Shown here piece by piece: positions 1 through 8,759 of a DNA stretch of 64,000 nucleotides. The first letter of the stretch is position 1. Each line of letters starts with the position of its first letter. The notes below the pieces were generated by a model. It was not told the DNA's origin and ran no database searches. It worked only from the letters and a program-made list of their open reading frames with translations. The stretch spans positions 952,606 through 1,016,605 of the forward strand of contig NZ_JAUEMJ010000001.1 in NCBI RefSeq assembly GCF_030403505.1, in the 5' to 3' direction. The DNA comes from Glycomyces tritici (GTDB taxonomy: Bacteria; Actinomycetota; Actinomycetes; Mycobacteriales; Micromonosporaceae). The position numbers and the translations under genes were made by a program.

Positions 1-33
1 GCGGGCGCGTCGGCAACCAGCCGACGCGCCCGC
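1..33. terminator. GC-rich hairpin at window start
   Basis: A perfect inverted repeat with 14-base arms (GCGGGCGCGTCGGC and its complement) encloses a 5-base loop. It probably ends a gene lying outside the window. No T-tract is visible on the plus strand, so its direction is uncertain. Confidence 0.5.
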
Positions 34-116
34 TCCGAACACCGCACACACATCGCCCAGCATCATTGCCGACGCACCGCGTCGGGCAGCGATTCGGGCT
101 TCCGAATCAAACGACA

Positions 117-146
117 GGGCCCGGACACCTGACGGCGTCCGGGCCC
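117..146 (-). terminator. ileS terminator
   Basis: Ten-base arms (GGGCCCGGAC / GTCCGGGCCC) form a hairpin 18 bases past the ileS stop. Read on the minus strand it is followed by TGTCGTTT, a weak U-rich tail typical of high-GC actinobacterial terminators. Confidence 0.7.
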
Positions 147-163
147 CTCGCACTTTGCAGTAC

Positions 164-3100
164 TTACTGCTTCGTCACCGCTGCCTTGACCGTCACCTCT
201 CCGGCTTCGCCGCTGGTGGCTGTGTCGTCCAGCGCGCCGAAGGTCAGCTCCAGGGCGAGGGTCTCGGCCTGGACGAACTCGCGGTGCGTCTCGATCGCGG
301 CCTGCACTCCGGCCGCGGCGTCGAGAACGACCGAGACGCGGTCGCTGACGTTCAGGTCGGCGTCCTTGCGGGCCTGCTGGATCACCCGGACCACGTCGCG
401 GGCCAGGCCCTCGGCCGCGAGCTCCGGGGTGACCTCGGTGTCGAGCACGATGACGCCCGCGCCGTTCGGCAGGGCCTCGGTGTGGTCGGCGTCGACCGCG
501 ACCATGGTCAGCTCGAACTCGCCGTCCTCCAAGACCACGCCGCCCGCGGTGACTGTGCCGTCCTCGACGGTCCAGTCCCCGGTCTTCACGGCTTTGATGA
601 CCCGCTGCACGTCCTTGCCGAGCCGGGGCCCGAGCACGCGCGGGACCAGCTTCAGGTCGGACTTCGAGTAGGCGCTCACATCGGAGTCGAACTCGACGGC
701 CTTGACGTTCAGCTCGTCCTTGAGCAGGTCCGCGAACGGCGCGAGCCGCTCGGCGTGCCCGGTCGCCACGGTGGCCTTCGCCAGCGGCAGGCGCACCCGG
801 AGCTTGCGGGCCTTGCGCATGAACAGGCCGACCGAGGCGATCTCGCGCACGGCGTCCATCGCCTCGACCAGGGCGTGGTCGGCGGGCAGGTCCTCGGCCG
901 AGGGCCAGTCGGCGAGGTGCACCGAGCGGCCGCCGGTCAGGCCCCGCCAGATGTCCTCGCTGATGAGCGGCAGCAGCGGCGCAGCCACCTCGCACGCGGT
1001 CTTCAACGCGGTTGCGAGCGTGGCGAACCCGTCCTCGTCGCCTTCCCAGAACCGGTCGCGCGAGCGGCGCACGTACCAGTTGGTGAGGCTCTCCAGGTAG
1101 GAGCGGAACGCGGCGGTCGCGCCCGCGAGGTCATAGGCGTCCATCATCGCGGTGGTCGACTCGACGAGCTCGCGCGTCTTCGCCAGCAGGTACCGGTCCA
1201 GCCGGTGCTCGCTCGCCAGCGCGGTCGCCCGCGCCTGCTCCGGTGTCGCCTCGTAGCCGGCCGCGCCCGCGTAGAGCGTGTAGAAGTACCACACGTTCCA
1301 CAAGGGAAGGACGACCTGGCGGACGGCGTCGCGGAACCCGGTCTCGGTGACCGGCATGTCGCCGCCGCGCAGCACCGGGGAGGACACCAGGAACCAGCGC
1401 ATCGCGTCGGAGCCGAACTGCTCGTACGACTCCCGCACGTCCGGGTAGTTGCTGAGCGACTTCGACATCTTCTGCCCGTCTTCGCCCAGCAGCGTGCCGT
1501 GGACGAGCGCGGTGCGGAACGCGGGCCGGTCGAACAGGGCCGTGGCGAGGACGTGCAGCGTGTAGAACCAGCCGCGGGTCTGGGCCGTGTACTCGACGAT
1601 GAAGTCGCCCGGGTAGTGGTGCTCGAACCAGTCGGCGTTCTCGAACGGGTAGTGGACCTGCGCGAACGGCATGGAGCCCGATTCGAACCAGCAGTCGAGG
1701 ACTTCGGGGACGCGGCGCATCGAGGACTTGCCCGTGGGGTCGTCCGGGTTGGGCCGCACCAGGTTGTCGATGCCGGGCCGGTGCAGGTCGTGGACGGGCA
1801 CGCCGAAGTCGCGTTCGAGGTCGGCAAGCGAGCCGTAGACGTCGACGCGCGGGTAGGCGGGGTCGTCGGAGACCCACACCGGGATGGGGGCGCCCCAGTA
1901 GCGGTTGCGGCTGATGTTCCAGTCGCGGGCGTTGGCGAGCCACTTGCCGAACTGGCCGTCCTGGATGTGCCCGGGCGTCCAGTCGATCTGCTGGTTGAGC
2001 TCGAGCATGCGGTCGCGGAAGCTGGTGACGGCCACGAACCACGCGGAGAGGGCGCGCTGGATCAGCGGGGAGCCGCAGCGCCAGCAGTGCGGGTAGTTGT
2101 GGTTGTAGGTGTCGTGGCGCAGCAGGCGCTGGGTGTCCTTGAGGTCCTTGATGATGAGCTTGTTGGCCTCGAAGACGTGGACGCCCGCGTACGGGGGGAC
2201 TTCGTCGGTGAACTTGCCGGAGTCGTCGACGGGGACGACCGGTTCGATGCCGGCGGCGTCGGTGACGAGCTTGTCCTCTTCACCGAAGGCGGGGGCGATG
2301 TGGACGACGCCGGTGCCGTCATCGGTGGTCACGTAGTCGGCGGTGAGCACCTGGTGGGCGTTCTCGCGGCCGGTGAAGAAGTCGAACGGCGGGTTGTAGC
2401 GCAGGCCGACGAGGTCGGCGCCTTTGTAGCGGGCGAGGATCTCGGGGCTCTCGCCGAGTTCGCGGGCGTACGCGGCGAGGCGGGCCTCGGCGAGCAGATA
2501 GCGCGAGCCTTCGGATTCGACGACGGCGTAGTCGACGTCCGGGTGGACGGCGGCGGCGAGGTTGGACGGGAGGGTCCAGGGCGTGGTGGTCCAGACGAGG
2601 AGCTTGACGCCGTTGAGCGGGCCCTCGGTGGTGACGTCGAGGCCGACGGTGACGGCCGGGTCCTGGCGGTCCCGGTAGGTGTCGTCCATCTTCGTCTCGG
2701 TGGCGGCCAGCGGGGTCTCGCAGCGCCAGCAGTACCAGAGGACGCGGTAGCCCTCGTAGATGAGGCCCTTGTCGTGGAGGGTCTTGAAGGCCCACATGAC
2801 GCTCTCCATGTAGGAGAGGTCGAGGGTCTTGTAGTCGTTCTCGAAGTCGACCCAGCGGGCCTGGCGGGTCACGTAGTCGACCCAGTCGTCGGTGAACTGG
2901 AGGACCGAGGCCTTGGCGGCGGCGTTGAACCGGTCGACGCCGTACGCCTCGATGTCGGCCTTCGACTTGAGGCCGAGTTCCTTCTCGGTGGTGACCTCGG
3001 CGGGCATGCCGTGGGTGTCCCAGCCGAAGCGGCGCTCGACGCGCTTGCCGCGCATCGTCTGGTAGCGGGGGACGATGTCCTTGACGTAGCCGGTGAGGAG

Positions 3101-3307
3101 GTGCCCGTAGTGGGGCAGGCCGTTGGCGAAGGGGGGGCCGTCGTAGAAGACGAACTCGTTCGCGCCGTTCTCGCCCGCTTCGCGGTTCTCGATGGAGGCG
3201 GCGAAGGTGTCGTCCTTGGTCCAGAAGTCGAGCACGCGGCGCTCGACCTCGGGCAGGTTCGGGCTCGCGGGTACGCCCCGTGCGGGGTCGTCGAGTGGAT
3301 AGGCCAT
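164..3307 (-). CDS. ileS: Isoleucyl-tRNA synthetase
   Basis: This class I aminoacyl-tRNA synthetase charges tRNA-Ile in the cytoplasm. The 1047-residue product has the HIGH-type motif HYGH at residues 66-69, the KMSKS loop near residue 610 ([10 protein letters not shown]), and the central editing domain expected of IleS. Its length fits the larger IleS clade found in many actinobacteria rather than the shorter E. coli type. Translation starts at ATG 3307, 11 nt after a GAGGAG ribosome site. That site is the one masked by the upstream T-box sequestrator, which supports this start. The gene stands alone and ends at its own terminator. Confidence 0.97.
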   Translation of the reverse strand: MAYPLDDPARGVPASPNLPEVERRVLDFWTKDDTFAASIENREAGENGANEFVFYDGPPFANGLPHYGHLLTGYVKDIVPRYQTMRGKRVERRFGWDTHGMPAEVTTEKELGLKSKADIEAYGVDRFNAAAKASVLQFTDDWVDYVTRQARWVDFENDYKTLDLSYMESVMWAFKTLHDKGLIYEGYRVLWYCWRCETPLAATETKMDDTYRDRQDPAVTVGLDVTTEGPLNGVKLLVWTTTPWTLPSNLAAAVHPDVDYAVVESEGSRYLLAEARLAAYARELGESPEILARYKGADLVGLRYNPPFDFFTGRENAHQVLTADYVTTDDGTGVVHIAPAFGEEDKLVTDAAGIEPVVPVDDSGKFTDEVPPYAGVHVFEANKLIIKDLKDTQRLLRHDTYNHNYPHCWRCGSPLIQRALSAWFVAVTSFRDRMLELNQQIDWTPGHIQDGQFGKWLANARDWNISRNRYWGAPIPVWVSDDPAYPRVDVYGSLADLERDFGVPVHDLHRPGIDNLVRPNPDDPTGKSSMRRVPEVLDCWFESGSMPFAQVHYPFENADWFEHHYPGDFIVEYTAQTRGWFYTLHVLATALFDRPAFRTALVHGTLLGEDGQKMSKSLSNYPDVRESYEQFGSDAMRWFLVSSPVLRGGDMPVTETGFRDAVRQVVLPLWNVWYFYTLYAGAAGYEATPEQARATALASEHRLDRYLLAKTRELVESTTAMMDAYDLAGATAAFRSYLESLTNWYVRRSRDRFWEGDEDGFATLATALKTACEVAAPLLPLISEDIWRGLTGGRSVHLADWPSAEDLPADHALVEAMDAVREIASVGLFMRKARKLRVRLPLAKATVATGHAERLAPFADLLKDELNVKAVEFDSDVSAYSKSDLKLVPRVLGPRLGKDVQRVIKAVKTGDWTVEDGTVTAGGVVLEDGEFELTMVAVDADHTEALPNGAGVIVLDTEVTPELAAEGLARDVVRVIQQARKDADLNVSDRVSVVLDAAAGVQAAIETHREFVQAETLALELTFGALDDTATSGEAGEVTVKAAVTKQ

Positions 3308-3575
3308 GGGACCGGTGTCTCCTCACACACACGCCTTGCGGACTTACGGTGTGCGAGGACGAGTCGGGGCTTTGGGGGCCTGACCCGCGGTACCACCTCG
3401 CTTGGCGGCCTGCTTCTGGTGAAGCCGGCGCGCCCGCTCGATTCGGCGGCGTGACGGGCCGCGTCCGTCCGGTTCTACTGGGGCTCCACCGGTGCGGCTG
3501 CGTGGTGCGCTGCCGCGGTGGGGCCGGTTCTTCCGGAAGCTCGCCGGTGATGGCCGGGTCGACGCTGTTGTACGC
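3308..3575 (-). promoter_or_regulatory. T-box riboswitch controlling ileS translation
   Basis: The leader carries the conserved T-box sequence (CGAGGTGGTACCGCGGG on the minus strand, 3384-3400). An ATC triplet at 3549-3551, flanked by GC-rich complementary bases, is a plausible isoleucine specifier. Downstream, TCCTCGCACAC (3349-3359) pairs along all 11 bases, with one G-T pair, to GTGTGTGAGGA (3320-3330), covering the ribosome-binding site. There is no terminator between the T-box and ileS. Actinobacterial ileS T-boxes are known to control translation and to have a very short stem I. Uncharged tRNA-Ile should free the ribosome site. The T-box and sequestrator are directly visible; the specifier assignment is inferred. 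Confidence 0.85.
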
Positions 3576-3676
3576 AAGTGTAGCGCCGCCCCCGCCTCGG
3601 TTCGCGAGCGATTTGCGGCGCGGCACGGCGGCACGTCGCCGCAGCGCACCGGCGGCGATCCCACCCATCGGGCATG

Positions 3677-3682
3677 TAGTAT
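3677..3682 (+). promoter_or_regulatory. -10 box of trp leader transcript
   Basis: TAGTAT ends 7 nt before the GTG of the leader peptide. Transcription should therefore start at or next to the start codon, giving a leaderless leader peptide. No convincing -35 box is seen. Confidence 0.5.
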
Positions 3683-3689
3683 TCGGCCT

Positions 3690-3728
3690 GTGAGAATCCA
3701 CGCACGCAACTGGTGGTGGCGTCGCTGA
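3690..3728 (+). CDS. trpL: trp operon leader peptide with three Trp codons
   Basis: This 12-codon reading frame, MRIHARNWWWRR, starts with GTG and carries three consecutive TGG codons. The RNWWW core resembles the Streptomyces trpE leader peptide. It has no ribosome site and probably starts at the transcript's first base. A ribosome stalled on the TGG codons when charged tRNA-Trp is scarce would change folding of the RNA before the trpE(G) attenuator. The segment GCACGCAA just before the Trp codons is exactly complementary to TTGCGTGC at 3745-3752, as expected for a 1:2 stem. Confidence 0.85.
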   Translation: MRIHARNWWWRR

Positions 3729-3760
3729 GGCGGCGTCCCTGCTCTTGCGTGCAAGAAGTT

Positions 3761-3790
3761 AGCGACCGTCTCTCTGGCGGTCGCTTCGTC
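3761..3790 (+). terminator. trp attenuator hairpin
   Basis: AGCGACCG (3761-3768) pairs perfectly with CGGTCGCT (3778-3785) and is followed by TTCGTCGT. It lies between the Trp-rich leader peptide and trpE(G). GTCGCT around the leader stop (3721-3726) is complementary to its 5' arm and could form a competing fold. Confidence 0.75.
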
Positions 3791-3843
3791 GTATCCGGGG
3801 TCGGCCGCCTCGAGTCGGGACCTGAGACCCATTGAGAGGGCCG

Positions 3844-5970
3844 ATGACCAAGTTTCTGACACCCGCCGGCGTGACGGTCGAACGCCACGTCAGCGAGCTC
3901 GACGACCCGGACCTGACGCCGATCGTCGCGCAGGTGGAGACCCGCCGCGGCGGGGTCCTGTCGAGCGGCATGGAGTACCCGGGCCGGTACTCGCGCTACC
4001 ACCTCGCCTATGTCGACCCGTCCCTCGAGGTCGTGGCGCGCGGGCGCGAGGTCACCGTGCGGCAGCTGAACGCCCGCGGGTTCCTGCTCGTGGACGTGCT
4101 CGCCGATGCGCTGACGGCCGCCGAGGTCGGCGAGGTCACCCGGTGCGACCGCGAGGTGCACGTCCAGGTGCCGACGCCGACCGAGCGGGTTCCCGAGGAG
4201 CTGCGCTCGAAGCTGCCGACGGCGTTCTCGGCGCTGCGGGTGATCATCGAGGCGCTGCGCTGCGACGACCCGTACCTGGGGCTGTGGGGCGCGTTCGGGT
4301 ACGACCTGGCCTACCAGTTCGAGCCGATCCCGTTCGCGAAGGACCGGCCCGAGGACGCCCGCGACCTGGTGCTGCACTTGGCCGACGAGATCTACGTGGT
4401 CGACCGCAAGCGCGAGACCGCGCAGGTGCGCCGCTACGACTTCTCGTTCGGCGGCCGCTCCACGAAGGGCCTCTCGCGCGAGACCGAGTCGCTGGACTAC
4501 GTGCAGGCCGAGTCGGTCCCTGACGGGCCGGTGCCGGGCGTGTACGCCGACACGGTGCGGCGCGCGCGGCAGGAGTTCAAGGCGGGCAATCTGTTCGAGG
4601 TCGTGCCGGGCCACGAGATGTACGCGGCGTGCGATTCGCCGACCTTGTTCTACGAGCGGCTGCGGACCGCGAATCCGGCGCCGTACGAGTTCCTGTTCAA
4701 CCTCGGCGAGCGCGAGTACCTCGTGGGCGCTTCGCCGGAGATGTTCGTGCGGGTCTCGGGCGACCGGGTGGAGACGTGCCCGATCTCGGGGACGATCGCG
4801 CGCGGGGACGACCCGATGCACGACGCCTCGCAGATCGCCCTGCTCATCGGCTCCTCGAAGGAGGAGTCGGAGCTGACGATGTGCACCGACGTGGACCGCA
4901 ACGACAAGGCGCGCGTATGCGTGCCCGGTTCCGTGAAGGTGCTGGGGCGCAGGCAGATCGAGATGTACTCGCGGCTGATCCACACCGTGGACCACATCGA
5001 GGGGCGGCTGCGGCCGGAGATGGACGCGCTGGACGCGTTCCTGACCCACATGTGGGCGGTGACGGTGACCGGCGCCCCGAAGACCTGGGCGATGCGGTTC
5101 ATCGAGGAGCAGGAGACGACGCCGCGGCGCTGGTACGGCGGTGCGGTGGGCTTCATCGGGTTCGACGGGTCGATGAACACGGGCCTGACGCTGCGCACGG
5201 CGCAGATCCGCGACGGCGTGGCGTGCGTGCGCGCGGGCGCGACCCTCTTGTACGACTCCGACCCGGACGCCGAAGAGGCCGAGACCCACTTGAAGGCCCG
5301 TGCGCTGCTGGAGACCGCGGCGGGCGGGATCGGCGCGGCCGCTGTGGTGCCCGAGCCGATCGAGGTCGCGGGCGGACCGGCGGGCAACGGCCGCAAGGTC
5401 CTGCTGGTGGACCACGAGGACTCGTTCGTGAACACCCTCGGCGACTACTTCCGCCAGCACGGCTGCGAGGTCACGACCATGCGGTTCGGGTTCGACGCCG
5501 CGCAGGTCCTGGCCGAGACCGACCCTGACCTGGTGGTGCTCTCGCCCGGGCCGGGCCGGCCGCAGGACTTCGGCACGGCCGGGCTGCTCGACGAGCTCCA
5601 GCGGCGGGGCCTGCCGGTGTTCGGGGTCTGCCTGGGGCTGCAGGCGATGGTGGAGCACGCGGGCGGTTCGCTGTCGCTGCTGGACCAGCCGAGCCACGGC
5701 AAGCCCGGGAACGTGAAGGTGACCGGCGGGGGCCTGTTCGACGGGCTGCCGGCCGAGGTGGTCGCGGCGCGCTACCACTCGCTGTACGCCACGCCCGACC
5801 AGGTGAAGGGCGATTTCGCGGCGACCGCGGCGATCGACGAGGTCGTCATGGCGATCGAGGCGCCCGGGAAGCGCTGGTTCGCCGTGCAGTTCCACCCTGA
5901 GTCGATCCTGACCGCGGCGGGCGCGCACGGGCACCGGATCATCGGGAACGTGCTGCGGTTGACCGCTTGA
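3844..5970 (+). CDS. trpE(G): Anthranilate synthase, fused TrpE-TrpG
   Basis: The 708-residue fusion converts chorismate and glutamine to anthranilate, the first committed step of tryptophan synthesis. The first ~515 residues are the chorismate-binding TrpE part, with LSSGMEYPGRYSR near the N-terminus and the CPISGTIARG segment. From about residue 517 comes a class I glutamine amidotransferase (LLVDHEDSFVNT) with nucleophile Cys596 in GVCLGLQ and the FHPES His-Glu pair. Order and length fit the fused anthranilate synthase clade known from Rhizobium and Azospirillum. ATG 3844 follows GAGAGG at 3834-3839. PhzE-type enzymes have the same architecture, but the Trp-codon attenuator upstream argues for a tryptophan role. 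Confidence 0.93.
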   Translation: MTKFLTPAGVTVERHVSELDDPDLTPIVAQVETRRGGVLSSGMEYPGRYSRYHLAYVDPSLEVVARGREVTVRQLNARGFLLVDVLADALTAAEVGEVTRCDREVHVQVPTPTERVPEELRSKLPTAFSALRVIIEALRCDDPYLGLWGAFGYDLAYQFEPIPFAKDRPEDARDLVLHLADEIYVVDRKRETAQVRRYDFSFGGRSTKGLSRETESLDYVQAESVPDGPVPGVYADTVRRARQEFKAGNLFEVVPGHEMYAACDSPTLFYERLRTANPAPYEFLFNLGEREYLVGASPEMFVRVSGDRVETCPISGTIARGDDPMHDASQIALLIGSSKEESELTMCTDVDRNDKARVCVPGSVKVLGRRQIEMYSRLIHTVDHIEGRLRPEMDALDAFLTHMWAVTVTGAPKTWAMRFIEEQETTPRRWYGGAVGFIGFDGSMNTGLTLRTAQIRDGVACVRAGATLLYDSDPDAEEAETHLKARALLETAAGGIGAAAVVPEPIEVAGGPAGNGRKVLLVDHEDSFVNTLGDYFRQHGCEVTTMRFGFDAAQVLAETDPDLVVLSPGPGRPQDFGTAGLLDELQRRGLPVFGVCLGLQAMVEHAGGSLSLLDQPSHGKPGNVKVTGGGLFDGLPAEVVAARYHSLYATPDQVKGDFAATAAIDEVVMAIEAPGKRWFAVQFHPESILTAAGAHGHRIIGNVLRLTA

Positions 5971-5982
5971 GGGTCCCGCACT

Positions 5983-6270
5983 GACGCGAGAGGGCCGGGG
6001 GCGCGACAGCGCTTCCCGGCCCTTCTGCGTTGCGGGCGTTGGACTTCGGGCCCGCGCCGACGCGAGAGGGCCGGGGCGCGACAGGCTTCCCAGCCCTTGC
6101 GATGCGGCGTTGGATTTCAGGCCCGCGCCGATGCGAGAGGGCCGGGGCGCGACAGGCTTCCCAGCCCTTGCGATGCGGGCGTTGGATTTCAGGCCCGCGC
6201 CGACGCGAGAGGGCCGGGGCGCAACAGCGCTTCCCAGCCCTTGCGATGCGGGCGTTCGGTTTCGGCCGCT
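5983..6270. repeat. Four tandem copies of a ~72-bp terminator-like unit
   Basis: Units begin at 5983, 6059, 6130 and 6202, with periods of 76, 71 and 72 bp. Each contains GAGAGGGCCGGGG and a complementary CCCGGCCCT or CCCAGCCCTT. The first copy forms a good hairpin (AGGGCCGGG / CCCGGCCCT) right after the trpE(G) stop, so the array looks like a duplicated terminator. Later copies carry a G-to-A change that breaks one stem pair. The last copy decays into the 3' end of the next gene. Confidence 0.85.
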
Positions 6271-6673
6271 ACGAGGTGTACTCCCAGTCTTGGACGCAGG
6301 ACCAGGCGCTGTAGCCCCAGGCGCCGTTCCAGTAGACCTCCATCCAGTAGTCGCTGGTGAGGCCGCAGGCGCGGTACTCGCCGCCGGAGCCTCGCTCGCA
6401 GGAGACCGGTACCCAGGTGTCGGCCGGGATGACCTCGAGGATCGCCGAGCCGGTCTCGGCGAGACGGCGGTGGTTGACGCCTTCGGCGAAGCGGGCCCTG
6501 CAGGTCCGCTGCTCCGCGGCGGTGGCCGGGACGTCGGTGCTCTCGATCCGCGATTTCACGGGCGTCGGCATGTCCACGGGTACGCGCGGAGCCGCGGCGG
6601 CCGAGGACATGGCGGAGAGCGACAGCGCGAGCGCGGCCGCAATGACGCCGATGGCAGTGAAGAACCTCTTCAT
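6269..6673 (-). CDS. Small secreted protein, unknown function
   Basis: The 134-residue product begins MKRFFTAIGVIAAALALSLS and continues to an Ala-rich cleavage region near residue 31, a typical Sec signal peptide. The mature part of ~105 residues has four cysteines, in RTCRAR, SCERG, RACGL and WSCVQ, which suggests two disulfides, and it is Trp/Tyr-rich near the C-terminus. I do not recognise the family. A GTG at 6685 would add MILV; AAGGGG sits too close to that GTG and fits the ATG at 6673 better. Its 3' end abuts the repeat array. Confidence 0.6.
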   Translation of the reverse strand: MKRFFTAIGVIAAALALSLSAMSSAAAAPRVPVDMPTPVKSRIESTDVPATAAEQRTCRARFAEGVNHRRLAETGSAILEVIPADTWVPVSCERGSGGEYRACGLTSDYWMEVYWNGAWGYSAWSCVQDWEYTS

Positions 6674-6685
6674 TACCAGGATCAC

Positions 6686-7120
6686 CCCTTTGGTGACTTG
6701 ATCATGCTTACGCCTGATGACGTGATCTCAACCTAATTACGATGAAGAGCGCGTTCATGCACAAAACGGGTAATGTCAGGAAGCCGACAGATCCATCCGG
6801 CTTGCGGCGGCGCCCTGCGGGACGCCATGACCAATCCCGGCCAGGGCGCCTCACGTGCCGCGCCGTCGGTCCGCCAGGGCGGCGTTGCGGTCCCGCGCCG
6901 CCGAACGTCTCGCACGGCGCTGCAGTCCTGCCCCGTCGGATTCCGCGCGGCACTGCGTCCTGCGCCGTCGATCCGCCAGGGCGGCACTGCGGTCCCGCGA
7001 CCTGTCGGCGATACTCCCCCGACTGCGGCGAATGGCATGGGGATCAAGGGATTCCGCGAGGCGCGGACTGTTCGAACGGGTTCGTTTGCGGGTGTCGGTG
7101 GGACGTGATTTGCTGGCGGG
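6686..7120. other. Intergenic region with degenerate ~51-bp repeats
   Basis: There is no convincing gene in these 435 bp. A 38-bp segment at 6861-6898 (CGCCGTCGGTCCGCCAGGGC onward) recurs with few changes at 6963-7000, and a weaker copy lies midway. The AT-richer stretch 6686-6760 probably holds the promoter of the secreted-protein gene. Confidence 0.5.
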
Positions 7121-7696
7121 ATGGCGAAAACCGTGTACAACACAGCGACCAGCATCGACGGCTACCTCGCAGACCCCGAGAACTCCCTCGAGTGGCTCTT
7201 CACCGTGCCGGGAGGCCATCCCGAGGAGGAGGGCGGGGATGCGGACACCCCGCTCGACGAGATGGGCGAGTTCGTCGCCGGGGTCGGCGCGATCTGCATG
7301 GGCTCCACGACGTACGAGTGGATCCTCGAGCACGAGCACCTGCTCGAGAACCCGGACAAGTGGGAGTACGAAGTGCCTTTGTGGGTGTTCACGAGCCGGG
7401 ACCTCCCGGCGGTGCCCGGCAAGGACATCCGGTTCGTGTCCGGCGACGTCGAGGCGGTCCACGCCGAGATGGTCGCGGTCGCCGGCGACAAGGACCGGTG
7501 GCTCATGGGCGGCGGCGACCTCGTCGGCCAGTTCTTCGACGCCGGGCTCCTCGACGAGATCCGCGCATCGCTCGCGCCGGTCTTCCTCGGTGACGGCGCC
7601 CCGATCCTGCCGCGCCGGATCCTCTCCCACCACCTCGAACTGACCGAGGCCAAGAGCATCGGCCAGTTCGCCTGCCTCACTTACAAGGTGAAGTAG
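7121..7696 (+). CDS. Dihydrofolate reductase / RibD C-terminal family protein
   Basis: The 191-residue protein starts MAKTVYNTATSIDGYLADPENSLEWL, the N-terminal strand and SIDGY motif of the RibD_C/DHFR-like fold. The WLMGGGDLVGQFFDAGLLDEI segment is the second hallmark, and the protein ends in the usual LTYKVK strand. These stand-alone proteins are likely NAD(P)H-dependent reductases, but their substrates are mostly unknown. It is single-domain, with no deaminase part, so it is not a riboflavin RibD. It stands alone with no operon partner. Confidence 0.85.
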   Translation: MAKTVYNTATSIDGYLADPENSLEWLFTVPGGHPEEEGGDADTPLDEMGEFVAGVGAICMGSTTYEWILEHEHLLENPDKWEYEVPLWVFTSRDLPAVPGKDIRFVSGDVEAVHAEMVAVAGDKDRWLMGGGDLVGQFFDAGLLDEIRASLAPVFLGDGAPILPRRILSHHLELTEAKSIGQFACLTYKVK

Positions 7697-7937
7697 CGCC
7701 GGCCTAGGACCGAGCGCAAGATCCTCAATGCGAGAAATGGGGAGAGGGGCCCCCTCCCCCCACCCCGCCCGCCCTGATGTTTCGGGCCGGAGCCGAACGG
7801 CTGGCATACCGCTCGAGTCCGGACGGTCCGGCCCGTTCTGGTCTGTGGACCCGCGATGCGGGTCGGTGTCGAGTTAGCGGCTCAGCCGCATTGGCGTCAT
7901 CGGGGGTCGATGACGCCGGTGCGGCCGCGCGGTAGTG

Positions 7938-7975
7938 CCCGGCCCGCCCGGTCCGAGAGGGCCGGGCGGGCCGGG
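7938..7975 (-). terminator. Terminator of the PepSY gene
   Basis: Fourteen-base arms (CCCGGCCCGCCCGG / CCGGGCGGGCCGGG) with a 10-base loop lie 7 bases past the PepSY gene stop. No T-tract follows. The rest of 7697-7937 shows no gene. Confidence 0.6.
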
Positions 7976-7982
7976 CCTGCCA

Positions 7983-8555
7983 CTAGTCGTTGTCGTTGTC
8001 GTCCCGGTCGTCGGCGTCGTTGTCATCGTTGTCGTTGTCGTCATCGGTGCCGTCGTTGTCGTCGTCACCGTCGTCGTCGTTCGCGTCGTCGTCGGCGAAC
8101 ACATCGGTGACCTTGCCGTCGAGGGCGTTGACCGCGACGTCCCAGTCGGCGCCGTCGGCGTCCGTCACCTCGACCACCCAGACCGGGGCCTCGGCGGTGC
8201 CTTCGAGGTCGACGTCGTAGACCTCGCCCGCGACCTCCGCGAGCGCGGCCTCGACGGCCGCGTCCTCACCGATGGCCTCGGCAGGGAGCACGAAGTCGTC
8301 GTCATCGGTGCCGTCGCGGTCGTCGTCGTAGCGGTCGTCCGAACCGTTCGCGTCGTCCGCCGCCTGCTCGGCGCGGTCGTCCCGGTCGTCGATCTCGTCC
8401 GCCGCGAACGCGGCGGCGGCACCGCCGCCGAGGAGCAGGACGCCCGCGGCACCGGCGATGACGAGGGTGCGCTGGCGGCCGCGGAAGCGGCGGCGCGGGG
8501 TCGCCTCGGGCTGGTCGGGGTTCGAAGCCTGCTGGGTGTCGGTCGGAGCGTTCAT
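7983..8555 (-). CDS. PepSY-domain membrane protein with Asp-rich tail
   Basis: The 190-residue product has a basic N-terminus (RRRFRGRQR), one membrane or signal segment (LVIAGAAGVLLLGGGAAAAF, about residues 29-48), an acidic stretch, a PepSY-like domain (EAVEAALAEVAGEVYDVDLEGT and WDVAVNALDGKV) and a C-terminal run made almost only of Asp and Asn. PepSY proteins often sit beside OmpR-type two-component systems and may inhibit extracytoplasmic enzymes. It is divergent from such a system and carries its operator in its promoter, so it is probably a target. ATG 8555 follows GAGAGG; an upstream in-frame start at 8621 would overlap the operator and is rejected. The acidic tail suggests binding of divalent cations. 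Confidence 0.8.
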   Translation of the reverse strand: MNAPTDTQQASNPDQPEATPRRRFRGRQRTLVIAGAAGVLLLGGGAAAAFAADEIDDRDDRAEQAADDANGSDDRYDDDRDGTDDDDFVLPAEAIGEDAAVEAALAEVAGEVYDVDLEGTAEAPVWVVEVTDADGADWDVAVNALDGKVTDVFADDDANDDDGDDDNDGTDDDNDNDDNDADDRDDNDND

Positions 8556-8594
8556 GTCGTGTCCTCTCGCTGCTGTGCGGATCTGATGTCGGCA

Positions 8595-8735
8595 ACCATG
8601 CGCGTCCGAACCTGAAGCCAAGCTGAAGTCACCTGAAGCCGTCTTCAGGAAAGTCGGGGAAAACGGCGGGCTCGGGTGTTCTGCCTGGCAGCGGCCTGTT
8701 CTGCACGTTCGCGAGCGACTTCAGGTTGGCTTCAG
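8595..8735. promoter_or_regulatory. Divergent promoters with CTGAAG/CTTCAG operator repeats
   Basis: For the minus-strand gene, CTGAAG occurs at 8612, 8623 and 8633, followed by inverted CTTCAG at 8643. A CATGGT -10-like box lies at 8595-8600, so the repeats cover the -35 region. Facing the regulator gene, CTTCAG occurs at 8719 and 8730. The 10-11 bp spacing equals one helical turn, as expected for OmpR-family dimers bound to direct repeats. It is probably the binding site of the adjacent response regulator, which would activate both directions. Confidence 0.8.
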
Positions 8736-8759
8736 GTTCGCTGTGTCAAGCTTCGGGAC

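Noticed and set aside
155..3454. 1099-codon plus-strand ORF opposite ileS
   Set aside because: It is antisense to an unmistakable synthetase, has a Val/Glu/Gly/Ala/Arg composition typical of reversed high-GC coding sequence, and no domain.
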